A stretch of DNA of 64,000 nt from an uncultured Desulfovibrio sp. (GTDB lineage Bacteria; Desulfobacterota; Desulfovibrionia; Desulfovibrionales; Desulfovibrionaceae), in NCBI GenBank assembly GCA_934546745.1, contig CAKTDV010000001.1, positions 124,001-188,000 of the forward strand, in the 5' to 3' direction. The notes beneath the pieces were generated by a model, which saw only the letters and a list, made by a program, of their open reading frames with translations, was not told where the DNA came from and made no database searches. Numbering within the stretch: position 1 is the stretch's first letter; every line of letters begins with the position of its first letter. Made by a program: the position numbers and the translations under genes. Positions 29,999 to 39,584 of the stretch are shown in pieces.

Positions 29999-30559
29999 AT
30001 GAGCAATGATGCCCGCCGGAACGACACGCCCGTCAGGCTTGACGCCCCCCCCCCGCAGCGGGAGGAGGCCCCCGCCAGCGGGGCGGTATTCGTCTTTGAG
30101 ATTTTTTGCGCTGTCATCTTTCTCGGTATGATCGGCCTTGTCTTCTACAATACGCTTCTCCGGTACTGTTTCGGAAGCAGCTATCCGCCCAGCGAGGAAT
30201 GGGCCCGCTTCCTTTTCATGTACATTACCTTCTTTGGCGCCATAGAGGCCTTTTACCGTAAAAAACATATCGCGGTGGATCTCTTTGTCGATCTGCTCTC
30301 CGGAGCGTCGCGCAAGGCCGTCGATATCCTTGCGCTGCTCTGCACCATGGGTGTCCAGCTCCTTCTACTGTTCGGCGGCGTCGCCTACGTGCGCCAGACC
30401 ATGGATACCAGCTCCGTGGCCACGGGGGTCAATATGGCCATGATCAACTTTATCCTGCCCGCCATGGCGCTGGCGGCCCTCTGTATCCACCTCCGCGACC
30501 TCGTCCGTCTTATCCGGCGTCCGGCTTCGTCATTCCTCAAGGGCGATGAGGAGGGGTAG
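29999..30559 (+). CDS. dctQ: TRAP transporter small membrane subunit (DctQ family)
   Basis: A 186-residue inner-membrane protein with an N-terminal Pro/Arg-rich cytoplasmic tail of about 30 residues and four hydrophobic helices. The DctQ signature SEEWARFLFMYITFFGA and the following RKKHIAVDLFVD are present. The ribosome site TGAGGAA precedes ATG 29999. It pairs with the large subunit that starts 3 bases after its stop. Confidence 0.9.
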   Translation: MSNDARRNDTPVRLDAPPPQREEAPASGAVFVFEIFCAVIFLGMIGLVFYNTLLRYCFGSSYPPSEEWARFLFMYITFFGAIEAFYRKKHIAVDLFVDLLSGASRKAVDILALLCTMGVQLLLLFGGVAYVRQTMDTSSVATGVNMAMINFILPAMALAALCIHLRDLVRLIRRPASSFLKGDEEG

Positions 30560-30562
30560 CTC

Positions 30563-31843
30563 ATGGAACTCTTCCTGTTTCTCGGAACCCTCTTCCTCTT
30601 CATGTCCCTGGGCATTCCCATCGCCCTCGTCCTGATCATCTGCTCCATCGTCCTCATGTGGCATTCGGGCATGTGGGACGTGATGATCATTCCCACATCC
30701 ATGCTGGACGGCGCCAACAACTACCCGCTGATGGCCATCCCCTTCTTCGTCTTCGCGGGCGAGATCATGGCCGAAGGCGGTCTGTCGCGACGCGTCGTAC
30801 AAATGGCCCAGCTCATGATCGGCCATATCCGCGGCGGGCTGGGGTATGCCGCCATCATTTCCAGCATCATCTTCGCCGGTCTGATGGGCAGCTCCGTCGC
30901 CGAAGCCGCGGCCCTCGGCGGCCTGCTCCTGCCCATGATGGCCCAGGTGGGGTACAAACCGGGACGCGCCGGGGCCGTCATCGCCTCAGGCGCCATTCTC
31001 GGCCCCATCATCCCGCCAAGCACCAATTTCATTCTCCTGGGCGCCACGGTCAGCGGCCTGTCCATCACCAAACTCTTCATGATTGGCCTGTTCCCCGGCA
31101 TCTTCATCGGTCTGGCGTTGATGGTTCTCTGGTATTTCATTGTCCGCATCGACGGCTACAATGAAACCATCACCTTCACCCGCGAAGAGAAGAAACGCAT
31201 TCTTCTCGACGCGACGCCGGCCTTCCTCATGCCGATCCTGCTGCTCGGCGGCATCCGCTTCGGCATCTTCACACCGACAGAGGGTGGCGCCTTTGCGGCC
31301 ATCTACGCCATTGCCGTCTGCGTACTCTGGTACCGGGAACTTTCCCTGCGGGCGCTGCTGCGCGTGAGCGCCCGGGCCGCGCGCACGACGGCCGTGGTCA
31401 TGCTGGTGGTTTCCGCCGCGACGGCCGTCGGCTGGTTCATCACCATCGCCCAGATTCCCAATCAGATCACGGATATCTTCAGCCCGCTCATTGACAATCC
31501 CATCCTGTTGCTGCTTGCCATCAACATCTTCCTCTTCCTTGTGGGCATGGTCATGGACCTGACCCCCAATATCCTGATCTTCGCGCCGGTATTCTATCCG
31601 CTCATCATGAAGGCGGGCATTGATCCCTATTACTTCGGCCTGCTCTTCATCCTGAACCTCGGTATCGGCGTCATTACGCCGCCTGTGGGGACCGTCCTCT
31701 ATGTGGTCTGCGGCATCGGCAACATCAAAATTGCCAAACTGGTAAGCGCGCTCCTCCCGTTCATCATCGTGGAGGCCATCATGCTTTTCCTGCTGCTTTT
31801 CTTCCCTTCGCTGTCGCTCGTGCCTCTCGGCTGGCTCAGCTGA
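30563..31843 (+). CDS. dctM: TRAP transporter large membrane subunit (DctM family)
   Basis: A 426-residue polytopic protein forming the sodium-coupled translocation channel. Typical stretches are NNYPLMAIPFFVFAGEIM, GLMGSSVAEAAALGGLLLP, GAILGPIIPPSTNFIL and the C-terminal LGIGVITPPVGTVLYV. About 12 helices are visible. It is joined to dctQ and followed by a strong terminator. Confidence 0.94.
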   Translation: MELFLFLGTLFLFMSLGIPIALVLIICSIVLMWHSGMWDVMIIPTSMLDGANNYPLMAIPFFVFAGEIMAEGGLSRRVVQMAQLMIGHIRGGLGYAAIISSIIFAGLMGSSVAEAAALGGLLLPMMAQVGYKPGRAGAVIASGAILGPIIPPSTNFILLGATVSGLSITKLFMIGLFPGIFIGLALMVLWYFIVRIDGYNETITFTREEKKRILLDATPAFLMPILLLGGIRFGIFTPTEGGAFAAIYAIAVCVLWYRELSLRALLRVSARAARTTAVVMLVVSAATAVGWFITIAQIPNQITDIFSPLIDNPILLLLAINIFLFLVGMVMDLTPNILIFAPVFYPLIMKAGIDPYYFGLLFILNLGIGVITPPVGTVLYVVCGIGNIKIAKLVSALLPFIIVEAIMLFLLLFFPSLSLVPLGWLS

Positions 31844-31866
31844 TATGGAAGACCACATGCCGCTTT

Positions 31867-31899
31867 CGGGGGGGAGGGAATGCCTTCCCCCCGTTTTTT
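31867..31899 (+). terminator. Terminator of the dctPQM operon
   Basis: CGGGGGGGAGG pairs with CCTTCCCCCCG around a GAATG loop, followed by TTTTTT (31894-31899). Strong intrinsic terminator. Confidence 0.88.
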
Positions 31900-32051
31900 C
31901 CGCGTCAGCCCGCCCGTTCCTGGCGCCGTCATGACCTTCGCGGCGGAAAAGTTTCACAGCCTTACGGGGTTTTCAGTTTTTTATCATTCATTTCAGATGG
32001 GTATGCCTTCGTTCTCCTTACCATGGCACATCTCTCCGCAACGGCGGCGTC

Positions 32052-32080
32052 TTGCCAATATTCCAGAAAACGTCTAGAGT
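32052..32080 (+). promoter_or_regulatory. Promoter for the YhaO/YhaN pair
   Basis: TTGCCA (32052-32057), 17-base spacer, TAGAGT (32075-32080), about 40 bases before ATG 32120. Each box matches the sigma-70 consensus at 4-5 positions. Confidence 0.45.
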
Positions 32081-32119
32081 CCGACCGTAGTTTGTCATCT
32101 CTACAGACATGGGGCCACA

Positions 32120-33403
32120 ATGGACGCAGTGCGCTATATTCACGCGGCGGATCTGCATTTGGACACGCCTTTTCAGGGACTTTCCCGCGAAGCCGCGCGC
32201 GAAGGGCATCTGACACGCCTGTTGCAGCATGCGGCGGGAACCGCCCTGGAACGCCTGATCCGCCTGTGCGAGGCGGAACGGCCGCATTTCCTGATCCTGG
32301 CCGGGGACGTCTACAATCAGGAACAGCGCAGCGTCAAGGCGCAGTTGCAATTGCGGGACGGCTGCGTACGGCTGCAACGGATCGGCATCCCCGTCTTTAT
32401 CGCCCACGGCAATCATGACCCGCTCTCTTCACGCCTGACCTCCGTGGAGTGGCCCGACAATGTGACGGTTTTCGCGGAAACCGTGGAACGCCGCCCCGTC
32501 ATGAGGGAAGAACGCGTTCTGGCGGTCGTGCATGGCGTCAGCCATGCGCGCCAGCAGGAAAACCGCAATCTTGCCAGAAGCTTTTCCCGGGACGCCGCGC
32601 ACCCCGGCGCCTTTCAGATCGGCGTGCTGCACTGCGCCGTGGAGGGGCAGGGCAAACATGAGCGCTACGCACCCTGTACGCTCTCTGATCTGCTGGACGC
32701 CCAGCTCGACGCCTGGGCTCTGGGCCATGTCCACGAACGCTGCATCCTGCAACGCTCCCCCTTCATCGCCTATTCCGGAAATACGCAGGGCCTGCATATC
32801 AACGAACAGGGGCCGCGCGGCTGCCTTTCCGTCACGGCAACCCATGACGGAAGCGGATGGATCTGCCGGGAGAAATTTGTCCCCCTCTCCCCGGTGCAGT
32901 GGCGGCAGCGCACGCTGGATCTGGATGACGCCGCCCATATCGACGACGTGGAGCAACGCCTGCTGGCCACGCTGGACGACGCCGCCCGCGAAACCGGCCC
33001 GGAATGCGAGGCGCTCATGATACGGGTGCGCTGCACAGGCAGAACCCCCCTGGATACGTGGCTGCGTGATCCCGCAACCCAGAGCGAGCTCACGGAACGC
33101 ACTCTGCACCTCATCTCCGCATCTCCGAAAATCTGGCTCAAGGATCTTGTTGTGGAAACGCGCCCTCCGGTGGAACGCGCGGAATACCTGCAACGGGAAG
33201 ATCTGCTGGGCGAGGCCATGCGCCTCATGGAGACCATGCGCGCGAACCCGTCGCTCCTGCACTCTCTTGCCGGCCCGGCGCTTGCCCCTCTTTTTCGCCA
33301 CCCACGATTCCGCGGCGCGCTGGAAGCGCCGGATGAGGAAGAAACCCGGCGTCTGCTGGACGAGGCCGAACGTCTGTGCGCCGATTTGCTGGAGAGCCGC
33401 TAA
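32120..33403 (+). CDS. YhaO-like DNA repair exonuclease (metallophosphoesterase)
   Basis: A 427-residue protein with an SbcD/Mre11-type metallophosphoesterase domain in its N-terminal 250 residues. The metal-binding motifs are visible: DLHLDTPF, LAGDVYN, GNHDP, a later HCAVEG, and GHVHE. The C-terminal third is the helical YhaO extension. It is the nuclease partner of the large ATPase whose ATG follows its stop codon directly. A Mre11-Rad50-like role in DNA end processing is inferred from the family. Confidence 0.9.
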   Translation: MDAVRYIHAADLHLDTPFQGLSREAAREGHLTRLLQHAAGTALERLIRLCEAERPHFLILAGDVYNQEQRSVKAQLQLRDGCVRLQRIGIPVFIAHGNHDPLSSRLTSVEWPDNVTVFAETVERRPVMREERVLAVVHGVSHARQQENRNLARSFSRDAAHPGAFQIGVLHCAVEGQGKHERYAPCTLSDLLDAQLDAWALGHVHERCILQRSPFIAYSGNTQGLHINEQGPRGCLSVTATHDGSGWICREKFVPLSPVQWRQRTLDLDDAAHIDDVEQRLLATLDDAARETGPECEALMIRVRCTGRTPLDTWLRDPATQSELTERTLHLISASPKIWLKDLVVETRPPVERAEYLQREDLLGEAMRLMETMRANPSLLHSLAGPALAPLFRHPRFRGALEAPDEEETRRLLDEAERLCADLLESR

Positions 33404-36400
33404 ATGCACCTTCGATCTTTTTTCATCGATCAGTTCGGCATTTTCTCCAAAACCTCCGTGGAGGATCTGCCGCCGGGCCTGAGCGTCTTTCTGGGCCGCA
33501 ACGAGGCGGGCAAGTCCACCTGTCTCGAATTTCTGCGCGCCACACTGACAGGCTATCCCGACGCCCGCAGCCGCGAAGGCCGCCGCCTGCCGCAACCGCG
33601 CGGCGGACAGGGCGGCGGCAGCGTCGAACTCGTCACCGAAACGGAAGGATGTCTGCGCCTGACGCGACGCCCCGGCGCGGGCAACGGTATTCTGACGGTA
33701 ACCGGCGACGATGGCCAGCCCCGCGAACCTGAAGTGCTGGAACGGCTGATGTGCGGCATCAGCCGCGACGTTTTCCGCAGCGTTTTCGGCTTCAGCCTGA
33801 CGGAGTTGCAGACCTTTGCCAGTCTGGACGACGACGGCGTGCGCAACGCCCTCTACGGCGCCAGCTTCGGTCTCGGCCTGCGATCGCCGGGGGAGGCTCT
33901 GCGCCGCCTGGAACAGCAGGCCGATGAGATATTCAAAGCCAACGGCAAAAAACCCCAGCTCAACGAAACCCTGCCGCAATGGGAACAGCTGCGGGCGGCA
34001 CTGGTGGAAGCGGAAGCGGAAAGCGCCCAGTACGACGTCCTTGCGGGCGCGCTGCACGATAAGCGGGAGAGCCTGAACGCCGTGCGCGCCCGGCGCGGCG
34101 AACTGGAAGATCGTCTGCGGCGGCTGGAACGCCGCCTCGGCGTCTGGCGGCAATGGGACGAATGGCGCAAGGCCGGCACACAGCTGGAACGCGCCGAAAA
34201 CTTCTCACCGGCATTCCCCGAGGACGGCCCCGCGCGCCTGGCCCGCCTCCAGGAGGCTGCCGAAGCCTGCCGCCGGACCATCGCCGCGCAACAGGAGAAA
34301 ATTTCCCTTCTCCAGGAACGGCATGACGCCATCAACGTCAACCAGCCCCTGCTGGCGGCCCTGCCCGCCCTGCGCCGCCTTGCCGAACGCAAGACCAGTT
34401 ACCGGCAGGCCGAAGCCGCCATTCCGCTCCAGAAAGCCTTGCTGGAACGCGCGCGCGGCGATTTGGAACGGGAGCTGCAGCGTCTGGGGCCGGGCTGGAA
34501 CTGCGAACGCATCCGCGCCACGGATAGATCCCTCTTTGCCCGTGAGGACATGGAAAAACAGGCGCGGGAAATGATCGCCGCGGGCCTGATGCAGCAATCC
34601 GCCGCACTGACGCTCTCCAAGGCCAATAACGACGTGGAAAACGCGGAACGCGACATAGCCGCCGCCTGTGAAACACTGGAGAGCCTGCCCGAACCGGAAG
34701 CCCTGCTCCCCGAAGAAGGGCGGGATGCCCTGCGGCACGCGCTGGGCATGGTGGAGGAAACGCGCCAGCGCCTCCCCATCCGGCGACGCGCCGTACAGAA
34801 CGCCATCAACGCCTTTGCCCGCGTCTATGATCCCCTCTGTCTGGGGGACGGCGAGGCCAAAAACCTTCTGGATGAGCTTCTCACCCGCCGTGACGACGCG
34901 CTCCGTCTGGCCGGAGAAATGCAGCAGGGACTCCATGCCGCCGGCGAAGCCCAGCAAAACGTCCAGCAGACGGAATACCAGCTGGACGACATCAAACAAC
35001 GCATTGACATGCTGCGGGAGGAACAGCGCGCCCTGGACGGCCCCAGCCGCACCGCGCTGGACAGCCGGGCCTCCGCCATACGCCGCCTGCGCGCCCTTTC
35101 CGGCACTCTGGATACCGAGCGGGATCGCCTTGCCGAACTGGATCAACGCATTGCCGTGGAACAGCCGCCCGCGCCCATCAAAAGCATCCCGCTGCTTCTG
35201 GCGGGCATTCTCCTTATGCTGGCGGGCGGCGCCATTCTGCTGGCGCACTGGCAGTTCGGCATGGAGCATCTTCCGCTGACGCCCACCCTGTCCGTGCCCA
35301 TCAGCCTCTGGTCCGGCTATCTGGTGCTTGTCTGCGGCGTTTTCGCCCTGAGCGGCGGCGCCCCGCGATCCGGCCCGGAAGCCAAGCGGCACAGGCAGGC
35401 TATGGAACAGCTCCATGCCCGACGGGAATCATCAGCCGCCCATCTTGCCGAACTGGAAGCGCAGGCCAGTGATCTCTGCCGCCAGGCGCAGGTGGACAAC
35501 ATGGACGCGACGACACTGGACAATGCCGAAGCGGCCCTGGAATGGGAACGCGAACAGTGTTTCAGCGGCGAACGCCTGCGCAAGGATATCGACGATCTGC
35601 GCCGTCAGCAGACGCTGGCCCGCACGGAACTCACCCGCCTCCAGAGCACCGCCCATGAGGCGGAACAGACCGTGCAGCATCTGCGCCGCCGCTGGCACGA
35701 ATTCATGCAGGCCTACGGCGTGGGCGGCGTGCCCGCCCCGGAAGCCGCCGAAGCGTTTTTTGCCCGTGCCGAAGCGGCCCGTGTGGCCTGGCATACGGTT
35801 GACGATGCCCAGGCCGAAGTGGACGCGCTGGAAGAGGACGTGCGCCGTATCGAGGAGGTCATCCGCGCCGTGCCTCCCGTGGCCGAGCGTCTGCGAGGCG
35901 CTGCGCCCGGCGACCCGACGGCGCTCCAGGAAGCCGGACGCCAGGTGCTGGACAACTGCCGCGATGCCGACGCCATCCGGGAACAGCGCATCAAGGCGGA
36001 AGCCGCGCTGCAGAGCCGCCAGGACGATCGGGATCGTCTGCGCCGCCAGAGGGACGAACAGGAGGCGCGTCTGCGGGAAGCCGACAGCCGCCTTGCCGAA
36101 GCGCGGTCACAATGGGCCGAATGCCTTGCCGCGTTCGGCCTTGGCGAGGATCTCGCGCCGGAAACCGTCCGGGAAGCCTTTGCCTCCATGGAAAACAGCC
36201 TTGCCGCCGATGCGGCCCTGGAACGCGCACAGGCGGAGATCACCCAGAGCGAAGAAGAAATTGACGCGCTCCGCACACCGCTGCGCGCCATTCTCCAAAC
36301 GACGGGCCGCCCCCTTGCCAGCGACACCGACTGGCTTGAGGCGCTCGACGCCTGCCTTGACGACGCCGCGCGCATGGATGAAGCCCGCCGGGAACGCGAA

Positions 36401-37360
36401 CGCCTGAAGCTGCGCATTACGGAAGAAGACGACGCCTGCCGGGCCGCCAGAGCCGCGCTCGACGAAGCGCTGGCCGGAGAAAACGCGCTTTTCACGCTGG
36501 CCGAAGCGCGGGATGCCGAAGATTTCCTCCGCAAGGCCGCCGCACTGGCGGAACAGCGCGACATCCGCCGCCGCAGGGCGGATCTGGAGGACACGCTCCG
36601 CCTTGCCGCGGGCGACACGCCGCTGGAACTTTTTCTGGAATCCTTCAACGGCCAGACACAGGAAGAACAGGAACGCGACAGCAGCGCAACCCGCAACGAG
36701 CTTGCCGCCAGCGTCACCGAAGAACAACGTCTGTCGGAGGAAGTGGCCGCCCTCGCCGCGCGTGTGGAAAACCTCGGGCATACCGAAAAACCCGCGGATC
36801 TGGCACAACAGAAGGCCCTGCTCCAGGAAAGCATGAACCGCATGGCACGCATCTGGGCCCGAGCCTCCCTTGCCCGCGCCGTCCTGCTTCAGGCAAAGCA
36901 CAACTTTGAAAAAGAACGGCAGCCCCAGGTCATCCGTCTGGCGTCCTCCCTCTTTGAAAACATCACCGGCGGCCAGTGGCACGGCATCAGCGCCTCGCTG
37001 GAGAGCCGGGAGCTGCGCATGCTGTCCGCTTCCGGCGAAAGCGCCGATCCCGCCATGCTCAGTCGCGGCGCGCAGGAACAGGCCTACCTTGCCCTGCGGC
37101 TGGCCTATATCCAGAATCACGCCGCGCAGGCGGCTCCCCTGCCCATCATCATGGACGACGTGCTGGTCAATTTCGACCCCGAACGCGCCCGGCGCGCCGC
37201 CCGCACCTTCGTGGATCTCTGCGAGGGCCGCCACGGCCCGGCCCATCAGCTCCTGTATTTCACCTGCCACCCCCACATGGCGGAAATGCTGCGCGACATG
37301 CAGGCCGGGAGCGCGCTCTTCACCGTTGAAAACGGCGTCATCTCCCGCGGCACGGCATAG
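33404..37360 (+). CDS. YhaN-like SMC/Rad50-type ATPase with membrane hairpin
   Basis: A 1318-residue ABC-type ATPase. The Walker A GRNEAGKST lies at about residue 30, the ABC signature region is SRGAQEQAYLALRLAY near residue 1225, and Walker B is IIMDDVLVNFD near 1250. In between are long Glu/Arg/Ala-rich coiled coils. Two hydrophobic helices at about residues 592-652 interrupt the coil, as in YhaN proteins, so the complex may be membrane-tethered. It starts right after the YhaO stop codon (TAAATG). The product is far larger than its E. coli-type counterparts SbcC. Confidence 0.9.
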   Translation: MHLRSFFIDQFGIFSKTSVEDLPPGLSVFLGRNEAGKSTCLEFLRATLTGYPDARSREGRRLPQPRGGQGGGSVELVTETEGCLRLTRRPGAGNGILTVTGDDGQPREPEVLERLMCGISRDVFRSVFGFSLTELQTFASLDDDGVRNALYGASFGLGLRSPGEALRRLEQQADEIFKANGKKPQLNETLPQWEQLRAALVEAEAESAQYDVLAGALHDKRESLNAVRARRGELEDRLRRLERRLGVWRQWDEWRKAGTQLERAENFSPAFPEDGPARLARLQEAAEACRRTIAAQQEKISLLQERHDAINVNQPLLAALPALRRLAERKTSYRQAEAAIPLQKALLERARGDLERELQRLGPGWNCERIRATDRSLFAREDMEKQAREMIAAGLMQQSAALTLSKANNDVENAERDIAAACETLESLPEPEALLPEEGRDALRHALGMVEETRQRLPIRRRAVQNAINAFARVYDPLCLGDGEAKNLLDELLTRRDDALRLAGEMQQGLHAAGEAQQNVQQTEYQLDDIKQRIDMLREEQRALDGPSRTALDSRASAIRRLRALSGTLDTERDRLAELDQRIAVEQPPAPIKSIPLLLAGILLMLAGGAILLAHWQFGMEHLPLTPTLSVPISLWSGYLVLVCGVFALSGGAPRSGPEAKRHRQAMEQLHARRESSAAHLAELEAQASDLCRQAQVDNMDATTLDNAEAALEWEREQCFSGERLRKDIDDLRRQQTLARTELTRLQSTAHEAEQTVQHLRRRWHEFMQAYGVGGVPAPEAAEAFFARAEAARVAWHTVDDAQAEVDALEEDVRRIEEVIRAVPPVAERLRGAAPGDPTALQEAGRQVLDNCRDADAIREQRIKAEAALQSRQDDRDRLRRQRDEQEARLREADSRLAEARSQWAECLAAFGLGEDLAPETVREAFASMENSLAADAALERAQAEITQSEEEIDALRTPLRAILQTTGRPLASDTDWLEALDACLDDAARMDEARRERERLKLRITEEDDACRAARAALDEALAGENALFTLAEARDAEDFLRKAAALAEQRDIRRRRADLEDTLRLAAGDTPLELFLESFNGQTQEEQERDSSATRNELAASVTEEQRLSEEVAALAARVENLGHTEKPADLAQQKALLQESMNRMARIWARASLARAVLLQAKHNFEKERQPQVIRLASSLFENITGGQWHGISASLESRELRMLSASGESADPAMLSRGAQEQAYLALRLAYIQNHAAQAAPLPIIMDDVLVNFDPERARRAARTFVDLCEGRHGPAHQLLYFTCHPHMAEMLRDMQAGSALFTVENGVISRGTA

Positions 37361-37409
37361 GCCGGAAAGGCGCGCGCCTTTCCGGCGCCGTCATGACAGA
37401 CACCGAATA

Positions 37410-37422
37410 GAAAATTATTTTC
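37410..37422 (+). promoter_or_regulatory. Candidate Fur-type operator (6-1-6 palindrome)
   Basis: GAAAAT-T-ATTTTC is a perfect 6-1-6 palindrome, the geometry of Fur-family boxes, followed by another ATTTTC half (37423-37428). It directly abuts the -35 box of the promoter at 37430. Regulator identity is inferred. Confidence 0.4.
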
Positions 37423-37429
37423 ATTTTCG

Positions 37430-37458
37430 TTGACACGGTAGCGCTCTTTTGGCAGAGT
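37430..37458 (+). promoter_or_regulatory. Promoter of the STAS-like gene
   Basis: Perfect TTGACA (37430-37435), 17-base spacer, CAGAGT (37453-37458), 42 bases before ATG 37500. Confidence 0.5.
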
Positions 37459-37499
37459 TTGGTTGCACACGCCCACATCCGCCAAGGAGAACTTTTTCC

Positions 37500-37922
37500 A
37501 TGAGTGCGACCATTCGCAGCGGCCAGTTGCCCTACCGCATCAGCGCCAACAACATGCACGTGACGCTGGAAGGCAGACTTTCGCCTGACCTTGCCGCCGA
37601 GCTGGGCGGCCTCGTGGCGACGCATGAAGGGAAGTGCGCCACCTTCTTCATTGATGTCCGCCGGATGGAGGACGCTGAGCCAGGCGCGGCCGAAAGCCTG
37701 AAAAATGTCATGCGGCAGAGTCCCGTCCCGCCGCACCGCATTGCCTACAAAGGACAACGCGGCTTTGATCTAGCCGTCAACGGCAATAAGGTGCTTATCC
37801 CGTCGCCGCACCGCCATCGTGAACCCGGGCATGTCTGCAAAGGCAACTGCCCCAACTGCCGTTGCAGGCAGAACAAGGCCCGCGCGGCTTCGCGCAGAAC
37901 GAACACGGACACTACGCACTAA
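37500..37922 (+). CDS. STAS-like protein with cysteine-rich C-terminal tail
   Basis: A 140-residue protein. Residues 15-90 resemble a STAS/anti-sigma-factor-antagonist fold (HVTLEGRLSPDLAAELGGLV, then FFIDVRRMEDAEPGA), without a confidently identifiable phosphorylation serine. The C-terminal 40 residues are basic and carry a compact cluster HVCKGNCPNCRC that could hold a metal. The gene stands alone with its own promoter and a candidate Fur-type palindrome upstream, and is followed by a perfect hairpin. Function unknown; a metal-responsive regulatory role is a guess. Confidence 0.65.
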   Translation: MSATIRSGQLPYRISANNMHVTLEGRLSPDLAAELGGLVATHEGKCATFFIDVRRMEDAEPGAAESLKNVMRQSPVPPHRIAYKGQRGFDLAVNGNKVLIPSPHRHREPGHVCKGNCPNCRCRQNKARAASRRTNTDTTH

Positions 37923-37923
37923 T

Positions 37924-37955
37924 CAGGCACAGGGCGCATACGCGCCCTGTGCCTG
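37924..37955 (+). terminator. Perfect 14-bp hairpin after the STAS-like gene
   Basis: CAGGCACAGGGCGC (37924-37937) and GCGCCCTGTGCCTG (37942-37955) with an ATAC loop, then TCGTTG. Very stable; the weak U-tract makes its terminator activity less certain. Confidence 0.6.
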
Positions 37956-38060
37956 TCGTTGCGCAAACCGGCGGCGAAACAGGATGGGGAAAAACCTGTT
38001 CCCGCCGGCAAGCGCAACGCCCGCATATACCTTCAACCTTTGTTGCAGAGAGAGGAACTC

Positions 38061-39584
38061 ATGAAACGCATCTCTACCCTGGTGCTGGCCGCCGCCATGA
38101 TTCTCGGCGCGGCTTCTGGCGCGCGGGCCATCGACTTCAAGGCCTCCGGCGAATGGCTCATGGGCTTTGCCGCGGGCGATGCCAGCCTCGTCCGGAAGGA
38201 AGGCGGCAAGCATGTGGATTCCAACGACACGTTCGGCGCGGGCCAGCGTCTTCGCCTGCAACTGGATGCCGTGGCCTCCGAAGCGCTTTCCGGCACGGTG
38301 TTCTTTGAAATCGGCGAGCAGATGTGGGGCAATGGCGAAAGCGGCGCGTCCATGGGCGCCGACGGACGCATGGTCAAGGTCAAGAACGCCTATCTCGACT
38401 GGATCGTCCCCAATACGGATCTGCAGGTCCGCATGGGCCTCCAGGCCGTCGCCATGCCCGCCACCGCCGGCGGCAGCGCCGTCATGGACGGCGATGTGGC
38501 CGGTATCACGGCCAGCTACAAGTTCAACGACAACGTGGCGCTGACAGCCACCTGGATGCGCCCCTTCAACGACAACTATGTGACCGACGAAAACGAGCCG
38601 GGCAAGCGGGTCTTCACCAACTATCTGGACAACGTCGATCTCTTTTCCCTCTCCCTGCCGCTGAGCTTTGACGGCATCGAGGTGACGCCGTGGGTCATGT
38701 ACGGCATACAGGGCAAAAACGCCCGTTACAACATCCACGGCTGGGATCAGGCCGACGGCGATTTCGCCCAGACGCTCGGCAACACCTATGCCGGTCTGAA
38801 CCGCGTGGGCGAATTTGGCGGCACGTCCAAATCCTACGGCTCCATGTTCTGGGCCGGCCTGCCCATCAAGGTCACGGCGTTTGATCCGCTGAACATCGAG
38901 TTTGACGTAAACTACGGCTACGTGGAAAAAATGGGCCGTTTCAATGTGGAAAACGCCAAAAACGGCCAGATTTCCCGCGCGTCCACCGGTCGTGAAGGCT
39001 GGGCCGTCAAGGCGCTCGTCGAATACAAGATGGACTGGGGTACGCCCGGCCTCTTCGCCTGGTACGCCTCCGGCGACGACGGCAACCTCAAGAACGGCTC
39101 CGAACGTCTGCCCAGCCTCAACGGCAACGCGGGCTTCACCAGCTTCATGGGCACGGCCGATGCCGACTGGTCCGGTCGCGGCAACCTCTATGAAAAGACG
39201 CTGACCATCGACGGCACGTGGGGCATCGGCCTGCAACTGGCCGATCTCTCCTTTGTGGACGATCTGACCCATACCTTCCGCGTGGCCTACTGGGGCGGCA
39301 CCAACAGCCCATCCATGGTCAAATACATGAATTCCGGCCGCGCCTTTGACATGGACGGCGACGCCGCCTCCACCGAAGGCCCCTACCTCACCACCAACGA
39401 CGGCCTGCTGGAATTCAACCTGACCAACGTCTGGCAGGTCTATGAAAACCTGACGGCCGGCCTTGAACTCGGCTATATCATCAATATGGTCGACAAGGAC
39501 ACCTGGAACCGCAGCTTCATGAGCAGCAACTTCTCCAAGCAGGATGCCTGGAAAGCCTCGCTCGTCTTCGCCTATTCCTTCTAG
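38061..39584 (+). CDS. Outer membrane trimeric porin of Desulfovibrio type
   Basis: A 507-residue outer-membrane protein. Residues 1-23 are a signal peptide (MKRISTLVLAAAMILGAASG, cleaved after ARA). The mature part begins IDFKASGEWLMGFA, followed by beta strands rich in alternating aromatics, and ends with a terminal Phe (VFAYSF), the usual BAM recognition residue. Length and the internal pattern AYLDWIVP / VRMGLQAVAMP match the homotrimeric porin family of Desulfovibrio. GAGAGGAA precedes ATG 38061. It is monocistronic. Confidence 0.88.
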   Translation: MKRISTLVLAAAMILGAASGARAIDFKASGEWLMGFAAGDASLVRKEGGKHVDSNDTFGAGQRLRLQLDAVASEALSGTVFFEIGEQMWGNGESGASMGADGRMVKVKNAYLDWIVPNTDLQVRMGLQAVAMPATAGGSAVMDGDVAGITASYKFNDNVALTATWMRPFNDNYVTDENEPGKRVFTNYLDNVDLFSLSLPLSFDGIEVTPWVMYGIQGKNARYNIHGWDQADGDFAQTLGNTYAGLNRVGEFGGTSKSYGSMFWAGLPIKVTAFDPLNIEFDVNYGYVEKMGRFNVENAKNGQISRASTGREGWAVKALVEYKMDWGTPGLFAWYASGDDGNLKNGSERLPSLNGNAGFTSFMGTADADWSGRGNLYEKTLTIDGTWGIGLQLADLSFVDDLTHTFRVAYWGGTNSPSMVKYMNSGRAFDMDGDAASTEGPYLTTNDGLLEFNLTNVWQVYENLTAGLELGYIINMVDKDTWNRSFMSSNFSKQDAWKASLVFAYSF

